In this document: positions 49,118-58,259 of the stretch, piece by piece | Layout: the number at the start of each line of letters is the position of its first letter | Numbering within the stretch: position 1 is the stretch's first letter | NCBI GenBank assembly: GCA_031425695.1 | Contig: JANPJV010000076.1 | Coordinates: forward strand, 1-64,000 | From: JANPJV01 sp031425695 | Lineage (GTDB): Bacteria > Pseudomonadota > Gammaproteobacteria > Xanthomonadales > SZUA-5 | Reading direction: 5' to 3' | Length of the DNA stretch: 64,000 bases | Position numbers and translations under genes: made by a program | The notes under the pieces: model-generated | Told to the model about the DNA's origin: nothing | What the model saw: only the letters and a program-made list of their open reading frames with translations | Databases searched by the model: none

Positions 49118-50050
49118 ATGAACCTCAAGCACCTTCAGTACTTCGCGCAGGTCGCCAAAGCCGGTAGCGTCGTTCGTGCGAGCGAGATCCTGCACCTGAC
49201 CCCGCAGACCATCAGCGGGCAAATCCAGCTTCTCGAAGAGGCCTTGGGAAGCGCGTTGTTTGCCAAGAGCGGGCGTGGGCTGGTGCTCACCGACGCCGGG
49301 CGCCTGGCTTTGGGATACGCAAATGAGATCTTCTCGCTGGGTGCCGAGCTTGAGGAGGCCGTCCGCGGACATCAAACCCAGGGACGCGCGCTGGAGTTTC
49401 GAGTCGGCGTCGTCGACGTCGTACCCAAATCGATCGCCTACCGTCTGGTCGAGCCCGCGATGCAGCTACCGGAACCCGTGCGGGTGGTTTGTCGGGAATG
49501 GAAACTTGACAGCCTTTTGGCGGAATTGGCATTGCACCGGCTCGATCTAGTCATCGCCGATGCTGCAATCCCGGCCTCAGTCAGCGTGCGCGCGTTCAGT
49601 CACCGCCTCGGTACTTCGGCTGTGAGCTTCTTTGCGGCGCCGGCATTGTTCGAACGGCACCGCGGGGTGTTTCCGAAATGCCTCGACGGTGCCCCATTGT
49701 TGATGCCAGGAGAAGACTCGGCCTTAGGCCAGCGTCTGCGCGCGTGGTTCCTCGATCACGATCTGCACCCGCGAGTCGTTGGCGAGTTCGATGACAGTGC
49801 CCTGGCGAAGGAATTTGGACGCCGTGGCGCAGGCATCTTCGTCGGCCCATCGGTGTTGGCGCACGAGATCGAAAAGCAGTACGGCGTGCGCAAGCTGGGC
49901 GATGCGGATGGTGTCGAGGACGCGTTTTTCGCGATCTCGGTCGAGCGCCGCATTACCCATCCGTGCGTCGTTGCGATTACCCAATCGGCCCGCAACAACT
50001 TGTTCGCGTTGTCTTCCAAAGCCAAGCCGCAACGCGCGGCGAGGCGCTGA
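49118..50050 (+). CDS. nhaR: NhaR-type LysR regulator
   Basis: A 310-residue DNA-binding protein. The helix-turn-helix LKHLQYFAQVAKAGSVVRAS followed by LHLTPQTISGQIQLLEEALG is the NhaR type; NhaR activates genes in response to Na+ and alkaline pH in E. coli. The effector domain runs from about residue 90. ATG 49118 or GTG 49115 start. It probably controls both operons that carry the duplicated 82-bp region. Confidence 0.85.
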   Translation: MNLKHLQYFAQVAKAGSVVRASEILHLTPQTISGQIQLLEEALGSALFAKSGRGLVLTDAGRLALGYANEIFSLGAELEEAVRGHQTQGRALEFRVGVVDVVPKSIAYRLVEPAMQLPEPVRVVCREWKLDSLLAELALHRLDLVIADAAIPASVSVRAFSHRLGTSAVSFFAAPALFERHRGVFPKCLDGAPLLMPGEDSALGQRLRAWFLDHDLHPRVVGEFDDSALAKEFGRRGAGIFVGPSVLAHEIEKQYGVRKLGDADGVEDAFFAISVERRITHPCVVAITQSARNNLFALSSKAKPQRAARR

Positions 50051-50129
50051 TCCGAGCTCGCTGCGATCGGAGAAAGACGTCGCGGCTCGCGGCTGCACAC
50101 TGTGATGGAAAACGACCATCTGAGCGCGA

Positions 50130-50759
50130 CTAGGCACAGTCCCCGACATCGACTGATCGCAGCCAGAACACCACCTGGCGCGCCAGCAGTCCGGCGGCCT
50201 CGCGCAGTGCTGCGGTTGCCGCAGCCGCATTCCCCGGACCGCCGGCAGCTTCGACGCTGATCGGCTCGGAGCTCGCCAGCACGCGCGCGTCGCGTTCGCA
50301 GATCAGGCGCAGGGTGATTTGCGCCTGCACCTTGAAGGCACCATCGACATCCTGGATCTCGAAGGCCTGCAGGTCGCTGGAGAGGCGAAACGGCAGTGCG
50401 TACGACGTCGAACCGAGGGCAACGCCGGGCGCGGCGCCGGCAGTTTCGATCTGCCGCGCGATCAAGTCTTGCAGCAACTCAGGGGCCGGTGCCGCCCAGC
50501 GCACGCCGGGCAGGGTCTGCAGCTCGCCGTCACGTTGACGGACGATGATGTCGACGCCATCGAGCGGCGCCAGCGCGCGCGGCAGTTCCACCAGCAGCGC
50601 GCCGGGCAGCGTGCCCTTCGCCTGCATCGGTGCCGGCGCCGGAAGCGCGTAGACGGCCTTTTCCTTGGCCTTGGGCAACAAGCCACCCAGGCATGCCGGC
50701 AGCGCCGGCAACAGCGCGAGCAGCACTAGCCAGCGTGCGGAACGCGAAATCTGCATCAT
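50130..50759 (-). CDS. ABC-type transport auxiliary lipoprotein (PqiC/DUF330-like)
   Basis: A 209-residue lipoprotein; lipobox LPAC at about 20-23. The domain with YALPAPAP, LLVELPRALAPLDG and a strand-rich core is the PqiC-like outer-membrane partner of MCE transporters. ATG overlaps the MCE gene stop. Last gene of the operon. Confidence 0.8.
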   Translation of the reverse strand: MMQISRSARWLVLLALLPALPACLGGLLPKAKEKAVYALPAPAPMQAKGTLPGALLVELPRALAPLDGVDIIVRQRDGELQTLPGVRWAAPAPELLQDLIARQIETAGAAPGVALGSTSYALPFRLSSDLQAFEIQDVDGAFKVQAQITLRLICERDARVLASSEPISVEAAGGPGNAAAATAALREAAGLLARQVVFWLRSVDVGDCA

Positions 50760-51724
50760 TTGCGCCGGTACTCCCGTGGTCGATCCCGCTGCAACAGATA
50801 GTCTGCCGGCGCCGCGTTCAAGCGCAGGGCCACCTTGTTCAAGTTGGTCACCAGCGTGCGCAGGTCGGCCAGCGTCGCAGTCATTCCGGGCAAGCCCTTC
50901 CGTGCAAACTGGTCCAGATGCGCGCCGTTGCGATTGAGCAAGCCATCGAGGCCAGTCGCAAGCTTTTGCAGGGCCGCAATGGTGCGCTTGAGGTCTTGCG
51001 CGGCCGGACCGATGTCCTTTTCGAGCATGCGATCGGCCCGCGCCAGCGTCTTGCTGCCGTCCCCGATCAATGCGGTCAGCGCCTCGGCCGCACGGTCGAT
51101 TTTTGCGAAGGCCGCGTCGGCGCTGCGCAGGGTCGTCCCCAGGAGCGCCTTGTCGGCATCGATTTGAGCCGTGATCGCTTCGATATGCGTCAGGCTCAAG
51201 GTGAAGCGTTGTGCGTTTTCCTCGCTCAGCACTTTGGTGACGCGGTCCAGCGCCTCGGTGACGCGCACCAGCACATCGCCGCCTTCGCTCATCAGTTTCT
51301 GCAGGACGCTCGGGTGCGCCAGGATGACGCCGACTTCGGCGCCTTCGACGATTGCCAGCGGCGGTGAATCGGACTTGCCGGCGACCAGTTCGATGATGAC
51401 CACGCCGGTTATCCCGGTAAAGGTCAGGCGCGCGGTGGTGTCGGCTTTGACGGGAGTCAGCGCGTCGATCCGGATGCGCGCCCAGACACGCGTGACGTCG
51501 CTTTGATCCAGGCGCAAGCGGCGCACTTCGCCGACCTGGATGCCATTGAAATTGACCAGCGCACCCTTGGTCAGTCCCGTCACCGGATCGCTGAAGAGCA
51601 CATCGTACTCGGTGAATTCATCGTCGAAGCTGGCCTTGGCGACCCACGCCCCAAACACCAGCGCAGCCAGCAGCGCCAGCAGCACGAAGGCGCCGATCAG
51701 GATGTGGTGGGCTTTGGTTTCCAT
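50756..51724 (-). CDS. MCE domain protein (MlaD-like)
   Basis: A 322-residue periplasmic lipid-binding protein anchored by one helix (ILIGAFVLLALLAALVFGAW). The MCE domain spans about 38-118 (YDVLFSDPVTGLTKGALVNFNGIQVGEV, quoted by its ends), followed by a long helical region. It is larger than E. coli MlaD and closer to single-MCE proteins of lipid-importing systems. ATG 51724 chosen; the frame to 51913 overlaps the ATPase gene. Confidence 0.88.
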   Translation of the reverse strand: METKAHHILIGAFVLLALLAALVFGAWVAKASFDDEFTEYDVLFSDPVTGLTKGALVNFNGIQVGEVRRLRLDQSDVTRVWARIRIDALTPVKADTTARLTFTGITGVVIIELVAGKSDSPPLAIVEGAEVGVILAHPSVLQKLMSEGGDVLVRVTEALDRVTKVLSEENAQRFTLSLTHIEAITAQIDADKALLGTTLRSADAAFAKIDRAAEALTALIGDGSKTLARADRMLEKDIGPAAQDLKRTIAALQKLATGLDGLLNRNGAHLDQFARKGLPGMTATLADLRTLVTNLNKVALRLNAAPADYLLQRDRPREYRRK

Positions 51725-51743
51725 CTGAGAGGCTATCTCGTGC

Positions 51744-52565
51744 TCAGGAATTGGCGGGCGCGGGGAGTGGTGAGGGCGGCAGCTTTGCCGCTTCGACAGT
51801 TTGTGCCTGCACATAGGCCATGCGGCCGCGCGGGCCCTGGAAGCAGTCGCGGATCCAAGGATGGTCGAAGTCTTGAACGATCGCTGGCGTATCCACGGCG
51901 ACCACATGGCCATCGGCGAGCACGGCGACGCGTTCGCAGATGCGATAGACGCTGTCGAGGTCGTGGGTGATCAGGATCACCGTCAGGTGCAGCGCCTGAT
52001 GCAAGGTGGCCACCAGCTCATCGAAGGCGGCGGCGCCGATCGGGTCGAGGCCGGAGGTAGGCTCGTCGAAGAACAGGATCTCCGGGTCGAGCGCGAGGGC
52101 GCGGGCGAGGCCGGCGCGTTTGCGCATGCCGCCGGACAAGGTCTCCGGGAACTTGTCGGCAGCCTCGGGTGGCAGGCCGACCAGGGCGATCTTCATGCGC
52201 GCAATGTCGGCGATGAAATCGGGATCGAGCCCGGTGTGCTCCTTGAGCGGCACCATGACGTTTTCGAGCACGCTCAAGGACGAGAACAGCGCCCCATCCT
52301 GGAACATCACCCCGATGCGCCGTTCGAGCAGGCGGCGTGCGCGGTCGTCGAGCGTGGCCACTTCCTGCCCGAACCACCAGACCTGGCCCTCCTGGTACTT
52401 GTGCAATCCGAGGATCGAGCGCATCAGCACGCTCTTGCCGGTGCCGGAGCCGCCAATGATGCCGAGCACCTCGCCCTTGAGAATGTCCAGATCAAGCTTG
52501 GCGTGCACGACCTGCTCGCCGAATCGATTGCCGAGCCCGGTCACGCGCATGATCGGCTCGCTCAT
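51744..52565 (-). CDS. ABC transporter ATPase (MlaF-like)
   Basis: A 273-residue cytoplasmic ATPase. Walker A GGSGTGKS near residue 39, Q-loop FQDGALFSSL, signature LSGGMRKRAGLARAL, Walker B EILFFDEPTSGLDP and switch THDLD. The GALFSSLSVLENV stretch is typical of MlaF. Overlaps the permease gene by 4 bases. Confidence 0.93.
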   Translation of the reverse strand: MSEPIMRVTGLGNRFGEQVVHAKLDLDILKGEVLGIIGGSGTGKSVLMRSILGLHKYQEGQVWWFGQEVATLDDRARRLLERRIGVMFQDGALFSSLSVLENVMVPLKEHTGLDPDFIADIARMKIALVGLPPEAADKFPETLSGGMRKRAGLARALALDPEILFFDEPTSGLDPIGAAAFDELVATLHQALHLTVILITHDLDSVYRICERVAVLADGHVVAVDTPAIVQDFDHPWIRDCFQGPRGRMAYVQAQTVEAAKLPPSPLPAPANS

Positions 52566-53677
52566 ACGTCGAGCTTCATGACGAAGATCGCCGCGATCGC
52601 GTCGACCAGGATCACCAGGAAAATCGACTGCACCACCGAGGAGGTAGTGTGTCGGCCGACCGATTCCGCGCTGGAGCGCACTTTCAGGCCTTCCAGGCAG
52701 CCGACCAGCGCGATGATTACGGCAAACAGCGGAGCTTTGGACAATCCCACCAGCAAGTGCCGCAGCTCCGCAGTCTCCTGCATGCGGGAAAGGAAGACGC
52801 CGGGCGAAATGCCGAGCTCGGTGGCGCCGACCAGCGCGCCGCCGACGATCCCGGAGAGCACCGCAAGGAAACTCAAGACCGGCAGCATCACGGTGAGCGC
52901 CAGCAGGCGCGGGATCACCAGCAGCTCGATCGGGTCCATGCCGAGCGAGCGAATGGCATCGATCTCTTCGCGCGCCCGCATCATGCCGATCTCGGCGGTG
53001 TAGGCGCTGCCGGAGCGCCCGGCGATCATGATCGCGGTCAGCAGCACGCCAAATTCGCGCATGAAGGAGAAGCTGACCAGCTCGACCGTGTACACCTGTG
53101 CGCCAAAATCAGCGAGCACCGTGGCGCCGAGGAAAGCCACCACCGCGCCGACCAGGAAGCTCAGGAGGCAAACGATCGGAACCGCATCGAGGCCGGCCTG
53201 TTCCATGTGATGGACCGCGCTGGTCCAACGCAGCCGCTGGCGCCCGGTGACGATGGCAGCCATGGTGGCCAGGGTCTGCCCGCCAAAACCGAGCAACTGC
53301 AGCAGTTGGCGCCAGGCGTTTTCACTGGCGACGCCTACCCGCTCGGCCATGCGCGCGAGGCCCCAGGGCTGGCGCACGCGTGTGCGTGGCGTCGACAGAT
53401 GGGTGCCGACCAGGTCCAGCAACACCTGGTCCGCGGGCTTGAGCCCGGTGATGGCCGGCCATGGCGGCGGGCCGAGCCAGCGCTGAATCAGCAGCAGGGC
53501 CCCGGCCGTATCCAACGCGGCCATTTCCGTCGCATCCACCGTCGTTGGGCGCGGATCCTGCTCCGTGATCTGTGCCTGCGAGCTGCGCTCCGCCGCTGGC
53601 AATCCGGCCACCGTCCAATCGCCGCGCAAGCGCAGTGTCTGATCCGAGGGTTCCAGACTGTATTCGGCCGCGGCCAT
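52562..53677 (-). CDS. STAS-permease fusion (MlaB-MlaE-like)
   Basis: A 371-residue inner-membrane permease with an N-terminal STAS-type domain (about residues 10-95, LRLRGDWTVAGLP and DTAGALLLIQRW) fused to the MlaE domain. MlaE motifs: VAFLGATVLADFGAQVY, GRSGSAYTAEIG and EEIDAIRSLGMDP. First gene of the Mla-like operon. ATG 53677 chosen over longer frame, which runs into a stress-protein remnant. Confidence 0.9.
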   Translation of the reverse strand: MAAAEYSLEPSDQTLRLRGDWTVAGLPAAERSSQAQITEQDPRPTTVDATEMAALDTAGALLLIQRWLGPPPWPAITGLKPADQVLLDLVGTHLSTPRTRVRQPWGLARMAERVGVASENAWRQLLQLLGFGGQTLATMAAIVTGRQRLRWTSAVHHMEQAGLDAVPIVCLLSFLVGAVVAFLGATVLADFGAQVYTVELVSFSFMREFGVLLTAIMIAGRSGSAYTAEIGMMRAREEIDAIRSLGMDPIELLVIPRLLALTVMLPVLSFLAVLSGIVGGALVGATELGISPGVFLSRMQETAELRHLLVGLSKAPLFAVIIALVGCLEGLKVRSSAESVGRHTTSSVVQSIFLVILVDAIAAIFVMKLDV

Positions 53678-53688
53678 GGAGTTCCCGA

Positions 53689-53803
53689 TCAACCCGCGCG
53701 AACGACCAGCACTGGCAACGTGGCCTGGGACAGCACTTTCCGCGTTTCGCTGCCGGGCAGTAGCGCACTCCACCCGCGACGGTCGTGCGAAGAGATCACC
53801 GTC
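53689..53803 (-). pseudogene. Universal stress protein C-terminal remnant
   Basis: Minus strand, another frame, reads SSHDRRGWSALLPGSETRKV and then LSQATLPVLVVRAG with a stop at 53689. This is the end of a UspA domain, very like the end of the intact gene just upstream (GSQAQKVLAHGKLPVLVVRTA, quoted by its last part). It indicates a tandem duplication with loss of the front. Confidence 0.7.
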
Positions 53804-53806
53804 GGC

Positions 53807-54256
53807 TCACGCGGTACGGACTACCAGGACCGGCAGCTTGCCGTGCGCCAGTACTTTCTGCGCCTGGCTTCCGAGGAAGAGGGCGCCCAAGGTGCTGCGA
53901 CCATGCGAGCCCATGCAGATGAGATCGCAGCTGCGTTCGAGCGCGGTGGCGAGAATCAACTGGTGCGGACGCGAATCCACGGCATGCGCCAGCTCGCACT
54001 CGACCCCAGCCGCGTGGCACGCACGGGACACGTGCGCCAGTACACCCTCGGCCTCGATATTCGCCAGGCGCAGGTATTCCTCCCGGCTCGGGTATGCATA
54101 GGACTGGAAGGCAGAGTCCAGGGGCGGGAGGAAATCCGGGACGGCGTGCACGCCGGTGATGCGGGCGCCGAGCGTTTTCGCCAGGGCGACTGCATGCTCA
54201 ATCACTGTCTGGGAGGACACCGAGCCATCGATCGCGATCAGGATATGCCGGTACAT
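53807..54256 (-). CDS. Universal stress protein
   Basis: A 149-residue single UspA domain. It has ILIAIDGS at the N terminus and the ATP-binding motif MGSHGRSTLGALFLGS near the end. An FNR box 56-69 nt upstream of ATG 54256 predicts a 21-nt leader, as for ANR-regulated usp genes of Pseudomonas that help survival without O2. The remnant downstream suggests former gene doubling. Confidence 0.9.
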   Translation of the reverse strand: MYRHILIAIDGSVSSQTVIEHAVALAKTLGARITGVHAVPDFLPPLDSAFQSYAYPSREEYLRLANIEAEGVLAHVSRACHAAGVECELAHAVDSRPHQLILATALERSCDLICMGSHGRSTLGALFLGSQAQKVLAHGKLPVLVVRTA

Positions 54257-54311
54257 TGAATTTCCCTGTGGCCGAAGTGCCCAACTGTACGCGTAGGCCG
54301 GCGGCACCGAA

Positions 54312-54325
54312 TTGACCCGGATCAA
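54312..54325. promoter_or_regulatory. FNR/ANR box of the usp gene at 53807
   Basis: TTGACCCGGATCAA, full match. Minus-strand start at 54277. The remaining part of 54257-54639, the divergent gap to the response regulator gene, shows no other clear feature. Confidence 0.8.
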
Positions 54326-54639
54326 CTGCATCAGCATCGCCACCGCTGCCGCTGGGACGAGCCCCGATGACTCGACGACGCGACACTTGAAGCGATCTTT
54401 CCGCCCGGCGTGCCGCAGTTGTTCACCCACTGCCGTCCGGAGCCGTAATCTTGGCGACGAGCGGCACATCGACAGCGGCCCACAGACCACGCGCGCGCTC
54501 GGCTACATCTATCGGGCCGGCCGATGAACTAGCTGCCTTGCGTGGACCCGGCAATCCAGCGGTCTTGTTGCGGGCTGAATGACGCAGGTCGCGTTGAGTT
54601 AGGATCGCCCGTTCCCGGTTCCGCGAGAGGTACTTTCGG

Positions 54640-55359
54640 GTGACCGACCCGCCCCATCTGCTGGTAGTCGAGGACGAGGCTGAGATCGCCGAGATGCTGC
54701 GCCGTTATTTCAGCGGCCAGGGCTTTCGCGTGAGTCTCGCCAGCGACGGCACGCAGATGCGTGCAGTGCTGGCGCGGGAGGCGATCACGCTGGTGCTGCT
54801 CGATCTCGGCCTGCCTGGCGAGGATGGTTTCGAGCTGACGCGGCACCTCACCAGCGAATGGCGTGGGCCGGTGATCATCGTCAGCGGCCGGGGCGACGCG
54901 TTTGATCGGGTGGTGGGCCTGGAGCTTGGCGCTGACGATTACGTGACCAAGCCGTTCGAGCTGCGCGAACTGCTCGCTCGGGTGCGCAGCGTGCTGCGTC
55001 GCAGCGCGACGCTGCCGGCACCGCCGGAGCCTGAGCACAGCAGCGTCTTCGAGTTTGAGGGATTTCGCCTGCGTCTCGATGCGCGCTCATTGATTGACGC
55101 CAGCGGGCGCGAGGTGGCGCTGACCACCGGCGAGTTCGAGCTGCTCCATGCGCTGGTGTCGCAACCCAACCGGGTGCTCTCCCGTGACCAGCTGATGAAC
55201 GCGCTGCACCGCCGCGACGCGGGGCCGTTCGATCGTGCCATCGATGTCCAGATCGGCCGGCTGCGGCGCAAGATCGAAGCCGATCCGGCGCAGCCGGCGA
55301 TCATCAAATCGGTCCGCGGGGCCGGCTATCTGTGCGCCGCGCGCGTGCAGCGCGGCTGA
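54640..55359 (+). CDS. OmpR-family response regulator
   Basis: A 239-residue regulator: receiver domain with VVEDEAEI, phospho-Asp in LVLLDLGLPGEDG and Lys in YVTKPFEL; winged helix with LTTGEFELLHALV and DVQIGRLRRKIE. GTG start at 54640 with GAGAGG about 10 nt upstream. The kinase gene follows after 13 nt, but that kinase is of a hybrid type, so pairing is likely yet unproven. Confidence 0.92.
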   Translation: MTDPPHLLVVEDEAEIAEMLRRYFSGQGFRVSLASDGTQMRAVLAREAITLVLLDLGLPGEDGFELTRHLTSEWRGPVIIVSGRGDAFDRVVGLELGADDYVTKPFELRELLARVRSVLRRSATLPAPPEPEHSSVFEFEGFRLRLDARSLIDASGREVALTTGEFELLHALVSQPNRVLSRDQLMNALHRRDAGPFDRAIDVQIGRLRRKIEADPAQPAIIKSVRGAGYLCAARVQRG

Positions 55360-55372
55360 GCTGGAGTTCTAC

Positions 55373-57361
55373 ATGGAATACGGCACGGCGATCTTCCGGG
55401 CGCTGTTCGAGACCGCCCCCGATGCGATGCTGGTGGTCGATTCCACGGGCAAGATCGTCCTCGCCAACCCCCAGGCCGCGCGCCTGTTCGGCCACGAGGA
55501 CGCCGGGTTGACCGGTCACCCCATCGAAGTGCTGATCCCGGATGAAGCGCGTTCGGCCCATATCGGTCATCGCAATCGCTACATGGCTCATCCGCGTGTG
55601 CGCCCCATGGGAGCGGGCCAGGAGCTGACCGGCTTGCGGCGCGACCAGAGCCGCTTCCCGATCGAAATCGCGCTGAGCCCGATCGAAGCCGATGGTGAAC
55701 GCCTGTTCGTCGCTTCCATCCGCGACATCTCCGACACCCAACGCGCCCGCCAAGCGCTGGCGCGTGCACGCTACGACACCTATCTCGCCCAGGCAGGCCA
55801 GCTGGCGCTGGAATCCAGTATCGAGGCCACGCTCGACCGCCTGCCAGAGATGCTGGTCCTGGCATTGGAGACCGACGCGGCGCTGGTGATCTTCGGCCAC
55901 GAAGGCCAGGTACCGCAGGTGCGCGCGGCGATCGGCGTGCGCGAGCATGAGCTCGATCCCCTGCTGGCGGCGCTCGGCAGCGCTTTGCCGCCAGCGGCTG
56001 CGTCCGGCGGCTCGCGGGAAATCGAATGGCCGGCGGCGGATGTGGCGATGGTGGGATTCACCGCCGGCATCGCTGCGCGCCTGTCAGATTTCGATCGGTC
56101 CCGGGGCTCGATCAGCGTACTTTCGCGCAGCCCGCGCGAATTCGACCGCGAGGCCGCCCACTTCCTGCAATCGGTCGCCAACCTGCTGTCGGCCGCGCTG
56201 CAGCGCGACCAGAGCCAGGAGCAGCTTGCGCACGCCCAACGCCTGGAAGCCATCGGCCAGCTCACCGGCGGTATCGCCCACGATTTCAATAACCTGCTCA
56301 CCGTGGTCTCCGGCAACCTGCAACTGGTCGAAGCCGAGGTGGGCGAGCAACAGCCGCAGACGCTCGAGCTGATCGGCAGCGCCCTGCGCGCCGTCGGCCG
56401 TGGTGCCGAGCTCACCCGCAAGCTGCTCGCATTTGCGCGGCGGCAGCGGCTCAGCCCGCGCGCGATCGATCCCGCGCAATTGCTGGGCGAGCTCGCGCAG
56501 ATGTTGCGGCGTACGCTGGCCGAGCGCGTCGAGCTGGAACTGGTGTGTGCACCCGAGACTCCGCCGGTGTTCGCCGATCCGGCGCAGCTCGAGGCGGCGC
56601 TGATCAATCTCTCGCTGAATGCGCGCGATGCCATGCCGCAGGGCGGCAGGCTGCGCATCGAGGCGCGCGCGCATCGCCCCGAGGACGACGTGGCGGACGA
56701 TGCGGGGATGGACGGCGAGCACGTGATGTTCGAGGTCAGCGACAGCGGTACCGGCATGAGCCCGGAGGTGCTGGCGCGCGCCTTCGAGCCGTTCTTTACG
56801 ACCAAGGAGCAGGGCAAGGGCAGCGGGCTCGGCCTCAGCATGGTGTACGGCTTCGTCAAGCAATCCGGTGGCTTCCTGCGCACCCGTTCGCGTGTCGGCC
56901 AAGGTACGCGCATTGCGTTGGTCTTGCCCCGGGCACGGCAGGCGCAGACGGCGGCGGCCACGGTGAAGGGCGCACTCCCGCGCGGGGACGAGCGCGTGCT
57001 GGTGGTCGAGGACGAACCGGATGTGCGCGGCATCGCCGTCGCCTTCCTCAAATCCCTGGGCTATCGCGTCGAGGCCGCGGCGAGCGCCGACGAGGCTGCT
57101 GAATTGCTCGGCAAGCACCGAGATATCACGCTGCTGTTCTCCGACGTGATCCTGGGCTCCGGGCGTACCGGGGCCGAGCTGGCGCGGGATCTTTGCCGGG
57201 AGCGTCCACGCCTCGCGGTCTTGCTGACCTCCGGCTACGAGCGTCCCGCGGCCGATGCCGACGAGCAGCCTGGTCGTGAGTTCGAGCTGTTGCGCAAGCC
57301 CTACAGCCGCGAGCAACTGGCGGCCGCGCTCAGGCGCGCCTTGAGCGCGCTGCTGCCGTGA
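55373..57361 (+). CDS. Hybrid sensor histidine kinase (PAS-GAF-like-HisKA-HATPase-REC)
   Basis: A 662-residue cytoplasmic kinase. PAS at about 5-120 (DAMLVVDSTGKIVLANPQAA), a GAF-like part to 285, HisKA with GGIAHDFNNLLTVVSG, HATPase with SDSGTGMSPE and GSGLGLSMVYGFVKQSGG, and a receiver at about 540-662 (VVEDEPDVRG, LLFSDVILG). GGAG is 7 nt before ATG 55373. No membrane helices; a redox or light-type PAS cofactor is possible but no ligands are recognisable. Confidence 0.9.
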   Translation: MEYGTAIFRALFETAPDAMLVVDSTGKIVLANPQAARLFGHEDAGLTGHPIEVLIPDEARSAHIGHRNRYMAHPRVRPMGAGQELTGLRRDQSRFPIEIALSPIEADGERLFVASIRDISDTQRARQALARARYDTYLAQAGQLALESSIEATLDRLPEMLVLALETDAALVIFGHEGQVPQVRAAIGVREHELDPLLAALGSALPPAAASGGSREIEWPAADVAMVGFTAGIAARLSDFDRSRGSISVLSRSPREFDREAAHFLQSVANLLSAALQRDQSQEQLAHAQRLEAIGQLTGGIAHDFNNLLTVVSGNLQLVEAEVGEQQPQTLELIGSALRAVGRGAELTRKLLAFARRQRLSPRAIDPAQLLGELAQMLRRTLAERVELELVCAPETPPVFADPAQLEAALINLSLNARDAMPQGGRLRIEARAHRPEDDVADDAGMDGEHVMFEVSDSGTGMSPEVLARAFEPFFTTKEQGKGSGLGLSMVYGFVKQSGGFLRTRSRVGQGTRIALVLPRARQAQTAAATVKGALPRGDERVLVVEDEPDVRGIAVAFLKSLGYRVEAAASADEAAELLGKHRDITLLFSDVILGSGRTGAELARDLCRERPRLAVLLTSGYERPAADADEQPGREFELLRKPYSREQLAAALRRALSALLP

Positions 57362-58072
57362 TCAATGCGCGGTCGCACCCGAGCTTGCCAGCTCCGACAG
57401 CGCCTGCGCATCCAGGATGCGAATCTCGCGGCGCGTGACATCCAGCAGGCCACGTTCGCGCAGGTGGGAGATTGCACGGGTGACGGTTTCGAGTTGCAGG
57501 TTAAGAAAGCTCCCGATCTCGGCGCGCGTCATGCGCAGGACGAAATGCGTCGCGCTGAAGCCGAGTGCGTGCAGGCGACGCCCGAGATCGAGCAGCAGCG
57601 TCGCCACGCGCTGTTCGGCGCCGAGCGTGCCGACCGACAGCAGCCACTGGCGCTCGGCGCGGACCTGGGCCGAGAGCTGCAGGGTCATCGCGGCCTGCAG
57701 CTCGGGCTGGCGCGCGGCCGCGGACATCAGGTCGCACATCGCGATTTCCCAGACTTCACTATCCTCGAGCGCGAGCGCGTCACCCTCGTGGGTGCCTGCG
57801 CCGATCGACTCCAGCGCCAGCAGCTCGCCACGCAGGTGAAACCCGGTAACGCGTTCGCGACCATCGCTCGAGGCGAGCACCGATTTGATGCAACCGGCAT
57901 TGACGAAATAGACCGCGCGCAGCACTTGGCCGGCCCGATATAGCGCCTGGCCGGCACTGATCCGGCGTCGCGCAAAGGCGACCGAGCGCTGCAGCAGCTC
58001 CTGGCTGATCCCGGCGGCAATCAGCGGCTGTGCCAGGGTGCGGACACTGTTGAGCGTGCGGGTAGCGAGCAT
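57362..58072 (-). CDS. Second Crp/Fnr family regulator (DNR-like, no Fe-S cysteines)
   Basis: A 236-residue regulator. It lacks the N-terminal Cys cluster of FNR. The recognition helix reads LETVTRAISHLRERGLL, the E-x-x-[ST]-R pattern that reads TTGAT half-sites, so it may share targets with FNR as DNR/NnrR proteins do, responding to NO or another signal. It is divergent from a usp gene and shares a 24-bp palindromic FNR site, 118-131 nt upstream of ATG 58072. Stop lies 1 base from the hybrid kinase stop. Confidence 0.85.
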   Translation of the reverse strand: MLATRTLNSVRTLAQPLIAAGISQELLQRSVAFARRRISAGQALYRAGQVLRAVYFVNAGCIKSVLASSDGRERVTGFHLRGELLALESIGAGTHEGDALALEDSEVWEIAMCDLMSAAARQPELQAAMTLQLSAQVRAERQWLLSVGTLGAEQRVATLLLDLGRRLHALGFSATHFVLRMTRAEIGSFLNLQLETVTRAISHLRERGLLDVTRREIRILDAQALSELASSGATAH

Positions 58073-58184
58073 TCTGGGGCATTCCGGCGAGTCAGTGAGA
58101 TCAGCTTAGGCAGTGGTCGCGACGCCACGACTTCACTCGGTAACGGCTCGGTAACAGCGTGTTTCAGCGTGCTCCATGCAGCTC

Positions 58185-58208
58185 GGGAGTTGATCCGGAT
58201 CAACTCCC
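58185..58208. promoter_or_regulatory. 24-bp perfect palindrome containing an FNR/DNR box
   Basis: The arms GGGAGTTGATCC and GGATCAACTCCC are exact complements; the box TTGATCCGGATCAA is at 58190-58203. For the usp gene it predicts a start at 58238 (22-nt leader), for the regulator one at 58155 (83-nt leader). Confidence 0.85.
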
Positions 58209-58259
58209 GTTCGACGCATCCATCGACAATGGTCGCTGACGATCAAATTCCTCCGGACC

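Noticed and set aside
47873..49375. Longer PLD protein starting at 49375
   Set aside because: The added 120 codons run antisense to nhaR and through the promoter; ATG 49015 has a GGAGG site.
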